A stretch of DNA of 64,000 nucleotides from Dryas octopetala (Eukaryota > Streptophyta > Magnoliopsida > Rosales > Rosaceae), in NCBI GenBank assembly GCA_963921425.1, contig OY992832.1:28299489-28363488 (forward strand), written 5' to 3'. Below the pieces are notes generated by a model. The model was given only the letters and a program-made list of their open reading frames with translations, had not been told where the DNA came from and made no database searches. Within the stretch, counting starts at the first letter, position 1. Each line of letters opens with the position of its first letter. The position numbers and the translations under genes are program-made. Positions 24,326-36,498 of this stretch are shown piece by piece.

Positions 24326-25519
24326 TATCAACTATACCTCTTGTTAGCAAAGATGATGACACGAAGAAATTAAAATAGCAATAGGTTTAAGTTAATTAAT
24401 TAAACAGCAATTATGGTAAGAAATGTAACTTCTCCTTCATGAACATTTGTGAGAAGCATTAGTAATCAGGATACTATAGAGCCACATTCATACTATGGGG
24501 TTGTCTAAGTAATTCCTGCTCCGCCGTTCTGCATATTTTTTGAAACTTTTAAAGCTCAAGAAATTTCTACTAACAAATACATTGAGTAGCATTACACATT
24601 ATCTTACCAACAAAATAACTTGCACATACTAAAATTTTTGAATGGGTAAATTACAAAATAAAAAAACAAAAACAAAAAAGAAAGCCATGTTTTCAAAAGA
24701 TAACCTCAATGTCCACATAGATCATAGTATAGGCCAAATGACTTAAATGCAAAATTCCCAAACAAATCCTCGAAAACATAAACAATGCAAATAGTAACAA
24801 AACATAACAATGAAATACATAGTAATCAAACAATTTAACCCATTCAAACTAACACACATTGCCAAAGTCAGCTCACCGTAAACACATATTGACAAAAATC
24901 TCAAATCTTTTGACACTCAACGGGTTCAACCTGATATCTCTATAAACCAAATTAAATATGCAAAAAAGAGAAAATCAAATTGAACTCCAAAAACCCACTT
25001 CTTGAATGGAGAAAATTATAAAAATGTCATGCAACCCAACTAAAAACCTCAAATATAGTTTGAATTGAACAGAGAAATCACTACCCAATCTAACATATTG
25101 AACTCCCCCAATTGGGAAAAAAAAAACGCACACCTAGAAATTTTTTTATTTCCTCTCTGTGTGTCTCTTTCTAACACACTTAATTTCCAACTTTCCAAGA
25201 CTTCCATTTCTTTAAGTGATTGAAAATGAAGAAAAAGAAAAGGAGAGTGGAGATAACCTGATTTGCGAGAATTTGAGGTCTCTATGCACGGCGCCAGTAT
25301 AAACTGATTGGTGCCAGTGTTTGGAAAGTGAAACCAAATGAAGAGCAGTTGAGAGGTGAATGGCGCCTTCTGGAAGCTGCTCCTCCCCACGTCGTCCGCC
25401 CATTTCTCTTTTTTTTTCCCTACTCATTTGCAGTTTCAGTGTTTTAGTTGGTTTCTAGCATATAGTAGTCTTCTTCTTTTATTTTTTAATTCTAATTATT
25501 ATATTTTACCTTTTTGTCC
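24326..25519. other. Non-LTR intergenic segment, about 1.2 kb
   Basis: No transposon termini or confident coding sequence are visible. On the minus strand, around 25427-25212, a short frame includes AIHLSTALHLVSLSKH and AVHRDLK. The latter resembles a kinase catalytic-loop tripeptide but lacks any surrounding kinase motif. It may be a fragment of a captured or dead gene, or chance. Confidence 0.3.
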
Positions 25520-27333
25520 TGACAGGACCATCCCCAAATTTTCACCCTAGAATCTGGAGTGATCTTGTGGGGTCCAACACTAATAGGGTGTTAAGTTCGC
25601 TAACCACATTTACTCTTGCGATCATTTAAGGGAAGTCAACCTAAGGTAGAATTCTATCAAAAATTCGGCAACACCTCTCTTATAAATTTAACAATCCCAC
25701 CTATTTAGAAATCCAATAACACTTCTAAATCGTCAACCATCCCTAACTGCAATCCAAATAAGGGTCTCAGACCCACACCAAGTAGTATCAAAACCAATTA
25801 GAGCATAACTAATAAGTTTACAATCATATCTCAAAATAATAATTTTAAGGAAAACCTTGATCCCAAAATACCCATAAGTTGGGGATGGGGAAACTCGAAT
25901 GCCTTGATGTGGAGCGATCTGACCTCAACAATCTCTAACACTTGTAGGGAAAACGTTAAAACCAAAACGTGAGAATAATCTTAGTGAGTGGACAAAAATA
26001 AACTTTAAAACGCTTTCCTTTAAAAATCCTTTTCTAAAACCGCTCATTCTCCTTGAGCTCTTTTTCTTTGAAAACCTCCAGTTTTAAAACTATTTCACAA
26101 ACCTTCTTCGGAATCACCTCAAAACTATGAATCTTCTTGATGTATGAGGAAACTCATAAATCTGAAAATATAAAGAGATCTCAAAAAGATGCAATGCAAC
26201 CTGAATAAATAAATCCTTATATGCAATATGTAAATAAATACTCAACCGGAAATCCAAACTCTGAAGAAAATATCATGCCTTAACATAAATCACAAACTAA
26301 TAATCATCCTCTGAAAATAAGAATAAGTAATAAAATCTGAAACTGAAAAGAACAAAATTGTCGAATAATACTCGAAAAACTGAAAAATCAAAAACAATGT
26401 TCGAGCTAAAAAAATATCAAATTTGAACTGAATATTTATATAAACTAAAATCATCTTTGTAAACTGACATCTCAAAACCTTCAACAAACTGAAAACACAC
26501 GCCATACTTGTACTCGGGAAAAAAAACTGCAGTCAAATAATCTTGCCACATCCCATGCAGAGAAATCTCAAAGCACAAGCAGGCTCATAATCTAGCCACT
26601 TCCCGTGCAAATACACAATATAACGCCCTAGAATTTTCCTATACTTTATTTTGAGCTTATAGAAATTTTCTGAGATTTATTTGGAGTCATTACTGATTTT
26701 TTGGAATTTATTTATTATTTTTAGAAATTAAGGAAAACTATTTCTAAGTATTCCGAAAATTATTCAACTAGGTTTTCACCGTTGCAAAAATATTTTGAGG
26801 CCTTAGAATTGAAGTACTCGATAAGACGAACCCAATGATACTAAGATCATAATTATCCAAGGACCGAATTATTTATAGAGAATTTCGGAAGTTAAATTGT
26901 AATTTTGAGGAATTAGAAAAATTGAAAAAAATAGATAAACAAGTACTTTCGAGGACATTTTCAATTGTTTGGAGAAAACGTATAAATCGTTGGAGAAACT
27001 AAAAATATGAGGAGATAGTATATAATGTCACGAACGACATCTTATTCTTAGATTACATTGACAACTACGAGATAATTTCTGGTAAATTTCGGAAGAAATT
27101 AGAGAAATGACAACATTTAAATATAAAAGAAAATAGAAAACAAGGATCACGATCTCGACCGTTGATTAAGTTTGATCCAACGGAGGAGTGCTTGGCAAGA
27201 AAATGGAGTGATGGCCAAGTAATGGACACGTGTCACGCCCATAATTTGCCACCCATTTTCTCTTTTACTCAGTGTACCTACCAAAGTGCTAAGTAAACCC
27301 ACCTAGAATTGCTAAGTGTACCCATCTTGAAGC

Positions 27334-27343
27334 CTATAAATAG
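27334..27343 (+). promoter_or_regulatory. TATA box of the family C LTR
   Basis: CTATAAATAG lies in a short GC-neutral setting, about 45 bp upstream of a CTCTCTCTCT leader, and fits a canonical plant TATA box. Whether it is still active is unknown. Confidence 0.65.
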
Positions 27344-27949
27344 GAAGCCATTTCTCATTTCCAAACCACACCATCACCTTGAGAGCTTCTCTCTCTCTAA
27401 AGATTGTCTCTCTATCTCTCTCTAAAATTCGTCAATTTCTCTCTTGAAACTTCCCAACTTGTTTCCATGATTTCTTCATCCGATTCGAGATCCGTTTTCG
27501 ACCACGCGATCGTGACGCTGAGCCCGACCTTTCTAGATGATTTCTAGGCTGATACTCTACATAAATTAGGCTTTCATTTTCAAAGGCTAAGGTAAGGCCC
27601 TAAACCTAGTCGAAGTTCTGCTGAATTGTTGTTAGAATTTTCTCACGTTAATTAGATTCTTGTTATGTTTAAATTAGAAAACCAAAGTAGTACCGAGGTT
27701 TTGCATGTGGGAAGTCTCCAACCAATTAACCCAACAACCTACCTTATTTAAGTTACTAATTATTTAAGTTTTAGTTATAGTCGAAACGATGCCTGACTTT
27801 TATTAATTAATCAACTTAATAATGGATTAAGGAAGATATACTAATGTCAAACGATGTGCTATCTAGGCAACTCCATGAGCAAACAGGCATTGGACACTGG
27901 GCTTGATATCCCCCAGTCTCCCATGTACTTATATGGGCACATCGTAGGG

Positions 27950-28968
27950 TAGGGGTGGGTTCGGCACGGTAACCGTACCGAAACCCACATACCGACTTCC
28001 GACCGAGAATGAGCGGAGGGAGGATTTTGGACCCCGATACCGTGCCGACGGTAGTCGGAATCTGATGCATTCGGTATCGGTCGGAGCTAGGCGGTGTCGG
28101 AACGATACTCGGCAAACCCACTAGCAGCAAAACCCAGAAATGCAAACCAAAGGGAGGCAGCGAGACAGAGGGGGTTTCGAGTGGGCGGAGACCAAAGGGA
28201 GAGAGGGGAGGAGGAGGCGAGTAGTCAAGCATGATGAGCTCGGCCTCGTCACCAACCGTTGCCGGAGGGCGGCAGATCGAAGAGAGAGGTGATCGAGAAG
28301 GGAGGAGAGAGAAGAGAAAGAAGAGATCTGGGAGAGAGAAGGCCATGGGGAGGGAAAGGAGGAAGAAAGGGAGAGTTTGGTGGTGGTCTCGCCGCCTAGC
28401 TCGCCGGCGTCACGCCGAACTAAGGAGAGAGGGTGTCACGGGAAGGAGGAGAGAGAGACTTCGAGAGAGTTAGGATCGGTGGTGGCTGGGTAAGTAATTA
28501 GGTGTTAATGTGTTATTTTATTAATGTATTAGGGATTTAACTATTTAAGGGTGTGGGTGTGTGAGATTTGGGCTTGACTACAAAAGAAAAAACAAAACAA
28601 AAGGCCCAATAAAAATATAAGACACAAGCCCAAACAAACACAAGACAAATGCCACCAAAAAAAAAAAAAAAGACCTACAAACCAAATCAAAAATAGAAGA
28701 AGATGAACTGGTTTCTGCAAATCTGAAACCAGAGAAGAAGAATAAGAGAAGAAGAAGAAGAAGAGAATAAGAGAAGAAGAAGAAGTATCGGTATGGATCG
28801 GTATACCGTCAGTATGAGAATATCAATACCGTTTCGATCCCGTTTTTAGTCGGTATGATACGGTATTTACTCCGATACCGAAAATTCAAAAAAAATACCA
28901 TGCCGATCGGTATGGTATTAGTATGGCAACGGTATTTTTCGGTAAATCGGTAAAAAAACCCAACCCTA
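27950..28968. mobile_element. hAT-type non-autonomous element (1.0 kb), TSD TCGTAGGG
   Basis: The left end TAGGGGTGGGTT and right end AACCCAACCCTA are imperfect TIRs. A perfect 8-bp TSD TCGTAGGG is present at 27942-27949 and 28969-28976. Subterminal regions are rich in CGGTATGG/GATACCG motifs in both orientations. The ORFs in its core (28346-27816 minus, 28231-28473 plus) are Arg/Glu or Ser/Pro low-complexity and not a transposase. Confidence 0.92.
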
Positions 28969-31499
28969 TCGTAGGGCATTAACTTATCAACTTTCAAGAC
29001 TTTATTAAAATGAACTTGAGTAGAAACAAAATAGGAGTTCAGGAATTGAGCCGTTACTCGGTTCCTGAACAAAAGAATCTGACATGACTGTCTGCCTCGG
29101 GGTGCGGGGTCATGTTAGATCAAAAACCCAGTAAATACAGAGATTGATCTTAGTAGACTGGTTTATGAAATTTTCTAGGAACATGATTGAAAGGAAAGGT
29201 CATGCTGAAATTCTGCCAAAAATTACTTTTGACTGAATTATTGTCAGACTTGGACTTTCCAGTTACCCAGAGAAGAAGTCAGGACATTGGTGTTATTGGA
29301 CCGCATCATCAGGTTAAGCTTGGACTCCAGGTAGGGGGAATTCTCACACCCTGTCTATGGGGCTTTTATTGTGTGTATGTATGATAATAAATATTGTTGC
29401 GTGCAAAAATGCATTGTTTTTTCTTGTCATATCGTATGGATTTTCGTGTGTTAACTGATTGATGATCTGAAAGTAAAAGGTTGTATTTTTATAACCTTGG
29501 GTTCGATTCCCTAAACTTCCAGAAGGGATTTGTACGGACGAGATAGTCGAATGTTCGATAGGGAGGCTAGCTTATGAGGTACTAATCAGAGATGGCTACT
29601 CTCGCTACAGTACCAAACTTTTGCTTAATTGGTAATCATAGTTGTTCATTAATGTGTTTGATCATCAGGTAAGTTTCAATTATTGAGTACTTACAAAACG
29701 TTTGCGAAAGACTGCATGTTCATACTCAAAGATTGTGGAAATTCAACTATTATTATTGTTGCTGGTTTTTGTGGTGAATCTTTTCCAATTGTTTTTCTCT
29801 TCTAGTCATATATCTATATGTTTATTTTAACCTACTATTTTCAAACCTAGCCAGGGTCCCCTGAGGGGAAACTATGAACGTATGTGATGTTTACCCCCTA
29901 CATGCTTTCTTGCAGCTGTTTCTAGGTTTGACGATCTTGATTGATCAGTTTGGGTGTGGCACTCCTGAATCTTGGTTGGCTTCCGCAAGGTCTCTAGGTC
30001 CTTTACCATGTTCTTTTGCTAATACCATTAGAACCTTGCTTTCTTTTCTGTTGTTGTCATTTTCTTTCCGTTAAAGTTGTAATGTATTTCAAACATCTGT
30101 AGTGTGTTAGTTGGGGTCTTTTATAAAATTTCGTTTAAGGTCTTTTGTGAACTCGTCACCCTAACGGGTTGGCTTTTTAATATAAACTAGTTTGAAGTGT
30201 GTTTAATTATATCAAATCATGTGTGCAATTTAACTCTGATCCAACCCGTATTCTATCAAACAAAGGGCTTAACTCGTTTTAAGAAATCTTGGGATTATAA
30301 CGCTTGAGATACGAGTATTATATTCTCGGAAATTCTTAAGACGGGTGCCGCTGTGGCGATCCCAAATTGGGACGTTACACACGGGCCCGGGCATGCTCAT
30401 CTGTTCATACGTGCACGCTGAGCTATACCCAAAGGGTGAGACATTCTGACACACGGCCCAAAGCCTATATGTGTGCTAAGATGAATCCCAAAAATCTATC
30501 TGTATCACTGTCAGAAGGGTACTCATATGGCGGTTTGAAACCTCTTTAAATTCTCAACAAATCACAGCTCATAAAATTCTTATCCACATAACAACTAAAA
30601 TTACAACTCTTTCATAAATCTCTTTTAAATAAAATCATTCTCAAATCATTATTATAAACAGAGTATGTAAATCACAGCTTCTCAAGCTTTTGATAAATCC
30701 TTAAATCATGGAAATTGTTAAATCAAATAATAATAAAATTGCTCAACATATGACAAGACCGCCCTCGGATTCCACCCTAAAACACGGAGTAATCCTGTGA
30801 GATCCAAAACCTACCCTTTTATTTCTTTGAGGTCAATTATTCTTAACAAACAATAAAAAAATTTCAAAAAAAATCAGTGGAATCTCCCCTAAATTTCGAT
30901 TATCCCCAACATAATATACTTGGAAAATACACTTCTATTCCTCAACAGTCACCCCAACCATAACCAACAAGGGTCTCTGACCCGTCCTAATTATACTATA
31001 CTGTCATCCATCATTTTCCATGGGTCATCAGAGCCTCACAACTAAAAGACAATATTTTTACACAACTAACTACATGGAGAACATTGAGCCTACAATGTCT
31101 ACAGAACGGGGTGTAGTTGCCTCAACGTCATTGGCTCGACCGCTCCTACCTGGGGGGGAAAATTAAAATAAAACAAGAAACTGTAAGAGAAACCTCAATG
31201 AGTGGACATAAAAATAAATAAATTAAAGATGGAAAAATTTGGTAAACTCATTTTCCAAAATCAAACCATTCAATCCAGGTTGGGTTTAGAAATCTCTCAG
31301 TTTTAAAACCATTTCGTAATCCAGAATGTCATAAAATTATCAAGTGTGAGAAACTTAAATAAGTCATGTTTGCAGGAATACTCAAAAAAACCTTTTACAA
31401 GAAATGCAAATTAAAAGCATCAAATAACATCATACCCGAGAAAATGATAATTCAAGAAAGTAAACTTCTCAATTAAAATCATGTTGTAGAATATTTCGA

Positions 31500-31730
31500 A
31501 GAAACTGGCCATACACTTAGACAAATAAGTTCGCCACATCCTATGGATATGCACGAGCAGACAAATAAGCTCGCCAATTCCTGTGTAAGAGTGATCGCAC
31601 TTCCTGTGTAAGAGTGATCTCAATGCACGGGCAGGCAGGTAAACTCGCCACTTCCTATGCAGAGTGAATCGATGCACAGGTAGGCAGGTATGCTCGCCAC
31701 TTTTCCGGCAGAGTGAATCGATGCATGGGC
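31500..31730. repeat. Minisatellite in the A LTR
   Basis: Units around GATGCACGGGCAGGCAGG, then TATGCTCGCCACTTCC, recur four or more times at about 55-65 bp. The array resumes at 33843-33915 beyond the nested B LTR, showing that B inserted inside the array. Confidence 0.78.
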
Positions 31731-32837
31731 TATAACGCCCCGAACCTCGGGCCCATGAAGAACACTGAAACATTTCCTTTTAAGCCCCTTTTTAAACAAT
31801 GAGCCATGTACTTAACATAAATAAATAAAATATATTTAATAAATCAGAGTGTGAGCCCAATTGATAAAACATTTATGTAAACCACGGTATTAAAAGCAAT
31901 TAATAAAACTCTGGTGGGTCACACTACCTCGTCTTCGCCCCATTGCCTCCTCAACTTGCTTAGCCTGCAAAACATTAATAACCATACTGCACCATGTCCA
32001 TGATACACCGGATCATTCAAACAAACAACCCGATATATAAACTCACTAGAGCTCGTATAAGTGAAATGACCTAACAATCATCCTCAATAACCATAATCAG
32101 CATAAACCATGAATAGAACCACATAAGCATAAATAAATAATCCTCATATGTCCATAATTCCTCAATCACATAATATTTCAATCATCAATGATTCAAGCAT
32201 CAAGATAATCATAACTTCCTCAAATTCACATAAAATTCCACCAATAATAATAAATCATTTTGGCAATTCAAATGCCCAAACGTCCACTATTAACCTCAAC
32301 ATCAACCATTCACATCCAAATTAATAATCTCATTGCGTAATCACTTTCATTTCCATCCTCATGATTCAAGTTTAGACTTTACCAAATCCTAGCAAACAAT
32401 GCATACAAGCAATCAAGCAAATAATCAAACTATCTAATTTCACTCACAGTGCAACCACGTGAAAAGATCGAAATGCTCTTCAACAGCGCCTTTGCTCAGA
32501 TATCAAATCCAGCAACATGATGGTATCGGGAATAAGATTCACGGGCCCATGTACCTGTTTAAGACTAGACAACCAACAATTACAATCCATGGTTCATAAC
32601 TTGGCCGTTCAACAGCCGAAATGGGCGATAACACCATGCACGGTGGCTACCCGACCCCAAACAACACACCAAACACTCACCAAAAATTTATCGGAACCTG
32701 GAATTGGCCTCTGAAAGTCCTGTGGAGGCTAATTGACAAGGAAAACCACCGAACCCGCAGCCACAAGTGGTGGAGCTGGTGGTGGAGCTGGTGGTGGCAG
32801 TGGCGGCACAACCTGGAATTTACCCAAAATCAACTCC

Positions 32838-32960
32838 AATTAATCCTAATTGCACAAAAGACCCTTCAAATGCGTAAAAACAAATCAAATTCAAATCAAA
32901 TTAATCCTAATTGCACAAAAGACCCTTCAAATGCGTAAAAACAAATCAAATTCAAATCCA
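32838..32960. repeat. Tandem duplication, 61-bp period
   Basis: The block starting TTAATCCTAATTGCACAAAA and running through CCCTTCAAATGCGTAAAAAC occurs twice, essentially identical, with a 61-bp offset. It is a recent local duplication in the B LTR. Confidence 0.88.
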
Positions 32961-33442
32961 ATCTATGAAATTTGAAATAGGCAAAAACCCCAAAAATTGA
33001 TTTTCTAATTTCTCAAAATTGGACAACCACACCTTAGGAGAAAGATAACCTATACCTCGAGGATCATTTTTCGTAACTGAGTCGACGGTCAAATGTCGCT
33101 AGAAACGGCCGAAATCGGCGGTGGAAGCCGGGGTGGGGGTTTGGCTTCCTGAGCTAATTTCTCCGTCGTGGAGCATCGTATGGACGATTGGAGACTATGG
33201 CTAAACTCATCATGACAAGAGGAACAAGACCCAAGTGATCCGGCCACTCAAATCTCGCTGAAAAAGTCAAATCGACTGCGAGGGCTCGGATCGGATTTGA
33301 GCTGATTTCTAGAGTTTTGGGTATTTGTTGGGGAAACAAAGACCAGGGGAGGTAGAGGGCCGGGAGTGCGGTGATGGCGGGAGCCAAAGCCCGACCCCAG
33401 CCGCCTCCTAACAAGCCCTCACGCGCCGATGGCAGGGGCGGC

Positions 33443-33452
<10 letters not shown>

Positions 33453-33499
<47 letters not shown>
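33453..33499. repeat. (GA)n microsatellite in B LTR
   Basis: This pure GA run lies about 343 bp from the B LTR 5' end (33842). Confidence 0.92.
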
Positions 33500-33501
<2 letters not shown>

Positions 33502-35154
33502 CGGGGAGATAGTGAAGTGAGGAGAGAGAAATGAGATAGAAAATCTGATTTTGGGTTTTAAAACCCGTCCATGCGAAATTACAAAAATGACCGTATAATC
33601 GCACATTCGTAACTCTCAAACAGTAACTCGAATCGACGCACGATTCGTGTCTATGAACTCATGTGATCAAAACCTTTCCAATAAGCCCAAACTCAAATTC
33701 AAAAGCCCATTAAATAAAAAGGTCAACCTTGGGTCAAACTAATTTAAAACAAAAATTATAAAACTTAATCCAAAAACTTTTATTTCTCAAATAAATTCTC
33801 AAAATATTCAAAATAAATCTTTGAAAAATACGGGGTCTCACACGGGCAGGCAGGTATGCTCACCACTTCCCCACTTCCTGTACAAATTGAATCAATGCAC
33901 GGGCAAGCAGGTATGCTCGTAAAAACTCTAGAACAACATTTTTCAGTAAAGGAATATACAAACACAAGGTTCTCAAAACATCTCAAAGACTATCTCTATT
34001 TAACAATATATATGCCTCTTGAATTTTGGATTCATCTCCATATATACAAAAATCATTAAAACGTGCTTGTGAGAAATTTATACTTAATTTATAAACTCAA
34101 AGCCCAAATCAAAACTTATTTAATTAACCAAGAAGCTACACTCATGAATAAAATCAAAGCTTCCAATGTGTATGTATTAAAATCCAATTTAACCATTTAC
34201 CCTCTACCAAAATAATCTTCTCAAGTTAAATAAATCAAAGCTCAAATAAAACTCAAGATATAAATATGGATTTAAATCATGGAATTTATTAAAACACTTT
34301 CAAAAACCAAAATCCAACTCACAAATCATTCTTGTTCAAATAAAACTCAAGATAACCAAACTATATCAAATCACAAAATCATAAAACATTTCTAAAACGA
34401 AAGTCCACTCACAGTTTGAATCCTAGCTTCAATCGCCAGATCATCTTGAGCCTTGGTAGTATCGCCTCGATCAAGAATTCATCCGAGAGTTATTTCGGTA
34501 TCGGAAAAGTATCCGACCACTATCCAATTCACGTTCTAACTGCCCCGAGCACCTTCGACCTAACCAAAACCAACAATCGACTTATTAATGGTCTCAAAAA
34601 AGTGCTTCATTTGTGGTGTGACAGTCGGGTGGTCAAAACCACCGCGATTGCTGCCCAAAGTGGCTGTACAAATTCCCAATTCCACAATTTCGCAAATTTC
34701 TCAAGTTTCTGGGTTAATGTCGACTTCCAGTGGTCTCAAGGGTAGAAAATTACTTAAAACCACCATAAATAAGCGTCCATGGCTGGCAGAAAGAGGAGAC
34801 CCGAAAGGGTTCTCAACCCTAAAATGGGATTTCACTAAAATTTCATAAATAAATCCACAAATCCATATGGGTTTTGAAGCCCTAAGTGAGGGAAGAAAAA
34901 GCCACCTCAAATCGGGTCGAACCGACGCTGGAGGTGGCTGAAATCGCAAAGAGGAGGAGGCGGGTCAGCGAATTTCCTCGCATCGATCCGCCGTCTATGG
35001 TGACTGGTCGACAAATGGGTTGCTGGGAGGTGATGGCCGACTTGTGGGGGTCACGCCGATGGCCTTAGGTCGCAGGGAAACTAGCCGGAAGGGCTGGTCT
35101 GGCCTGGGTGGTGTCGCAGGAGGGAGAGAGTGCAAAGAGAATGAGAGAATGAGT

Positions 35155-35160
<6 letters not shown>

Positions 35161-35217
<57 letters not shown>
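35161..35217. repeat. (GA)n microsatellite in A LTR
   Basis: This is a GA run of about 57 bp, the longest in the window, about 390 bp from the LTR 5' end at 35608. Confidence 0.93.
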
Positions 35218-35220
<3 letters not shown>

Positions 35221-36015
35221 GTGAGCTAGTTTTTATTTAAATTTGTTTGGGGTTTAAATTTACCAAAACGCCCCTTCTAGAATAAACATCTATAATTCCT
35301 TCCACGAAACTCGGATAAAAGATCTGTTTTGGCCTATGTGTTCGTGAGCTAGAAATCCATTTACTCGTCTAGAAATTTTGGGTCAAACATTTCTCTTTTA
35401 ATTTCTCCAAAATCACCTTAATTGAGTTAAATGAATTCATCAGAATCCTCATAACCTAAATTCTATAAATTCCAAAACTTATTATTGTCTCCAAATCAAT
35501 TTAGAAAAACTTAAATAGGTCACACAACTCAACTTTTCACTAAACCTCTAAATGGTCATAACGAGTAAAAATTTAAATTTCTTGTGAAATTTGGGTCGGG
35601 TCATTACAACATATGATGCCAAAATCATTTTCCATAAACTATTTATCTGAAAATCATGAAATGCAACTAGAAACTCAAAACCCCACAAATAGCTCTTAAA
35701 ATTAATCTATAATTCAAACGTCAAGCTAACTTATTATAAATTCATATACTCAATCTCATGAATTATAAATCAAGGTTTCCAAGGATGTTATTCTAAAACA
35801 ATAAATAAAATCATTTATCCTTTTCATGAATATAAAACTCAAATTGAATAATTATGGCTAACTCAATTAAGTAAGGAAAATATCAATTAAAATTCTTAAA
35901 CCAATTGAAAACCAAAAGTCTAACTCGCAATCACAGTTATAAAACTCAAGATATGAAATCTCAATCAAAACTCAAGATATAAAATCTAAATCATTTCATG
36001 AATTTATGAAAGTTT

Positions 36016-36498
36016 GTATTAGGTGATTTATCTACCTAATTAACTTGATTAAAACCACAGTCAGCAATCGGACCCCAATTTTTGTTTATGTGATGACTCA
36101 GGACTAATCAAACAGACTTAAATCTGAAGTTCCAGATTGATACTTGTAAATCAAAATACAACTTTTGTTAAACTAGAAATTTCATAAGTGGTGGAATTGA
36201 GCCTGCCTCGACCAACAAATGAGGTTGGTATTTATAGAGGAGAGCTGCATGTTGGAGGTAGCTGGAAATATTCGATTCCCAACATGAATGACTAAAATGT
36301 GCTGTGATTGACAATGCTTATGGACTGCTTTGTTCCTGTCTGCACTGAAAGTAGATCCATGATTTTAAAAAGTAGATTTCTGATTGAGATAAGCCAAATT
36401 TGCCCGACTGATGAATAGTAAAAAGTCACTATTCAATGAATAGTAACTTGTCTTGGAAGTGCTTGTTTACTATTAGACTTATGATCAGTGAACAGAAA
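36016..36498 (-). other. Putative pararetroviral intergenic region
   Basis: This segment follows the end of ORF2 on the minus strand and has no coding potential. It contains a TATA box (36229-36238) and a small cluster of TGAATAGTA/TACTATT direct and inverted repeats at about 36411-36455, upstream of the TATA in transcription order. This layout fits a caulimovirid promoter placed after the last ORF. The boundary with the LTR at about 36015 is approximate. Confidence 0.5.
36229..36238 (-). promoter_or_regulatory. TATA box of the endogenous pararetrovirus
   Basis: The minus strand reads TCTATAAATA, an almost ideal TATA box, 260 bp past the ORF2 stop. Presence of activity cannot be judged. Confidence 0.55.

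Larger units (their letters stand above)
26629..30379 (+). mobile_element. Solo LTR, third family (C), with a nested hAT element
   Basis: It begins TATAACGCCCTAGAATTTTCC-like at 26629 and ends TTGGGACGTTACA at 30379. Flanks CACAA and CACGG match at only 3 of 5 positions, so the TSD is weak. Net length without the hAT element is about 2.7 kb. It contains a clear TATA box (27334-27343), followed by a CT-rich leader from about 27389, the usual layout of a plant LTR promoter. There is no coding region or primer site inside. The orientation follows from the TATA and the TG/CA-like ends. Confidence 0.75.
31731..33842 (-). mobile_element. Solo LTR, family B (2.1 kb), near-perfect TSD
   Basis: The plus-strand edges are TATAACGCCCCGAACC (one change from TGTAACG) and ACGGGGTCTCACA, the same as the B copy at 17544-23650. 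The flanks TGGGC (31726-31730) and CGGGC (33843-33847) match at 4 of 5. The surrounding minisatellite consensus has CGGGC there, so the left copy has probably mutated C to T. It holds a GA tract at 33453-33499 and a 61-bp tandem duplication at about 32840. Confidence 0.88.
30751..35608 (-). mobile_element. Solo LTR, family A, TSD ACATA, carries a nested B LTR
   Basis: The plus-strand edges are TGACAAGACCGCCC (30751) and GGGTCGGGTCATTACA (35608), with a perfect TSD ACATA at 30746-30750 and 35609-35613. Without the nested B copy it is about 2.74 kb. The (GA)n tract at 35161-35217 lies about 390 bp from the LTR start, matching the other A copies. A CG-bearing minisatellite (about 31500-31730 and 33843-33915) was the target of the B insertion. 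Confidence 0.93.
25520..36015 (-). mobile_element. Outer family A LTR, minus strand, right end truncated
   Basis: The left edge is TGACAGGACCATCCCC (25520), followed by typical A-LTR blocks: …AGTGATCTTGTGGGGTCC, GGTCTCAGACCC, and the CG-bearing short repeats at about 26540-26630. The A sequence resumes at 30380-30745 and 35614-36015 after two nested insertions. It stops near 36015 inside the 'catgaatttatgaaa' block, just where pararetroviral intergenic sequence starts, so its own 5' end is missing and no TSD can be tested. Confidence 0.72.

Noticed and set aside
25212..25427. Protein kinase fragment suggested by AVHRDLK
   Set aside because: No glycine loop, DFG or APE motif nearby in any frame, and the tripeptide alone is not evidence.
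27816..28346. 176-aa minus-strand ORF
   Set aside because: It runs through the hAT element end and its TSD, and is Ser/Pro/Leu low-complexity without transposase motifs.
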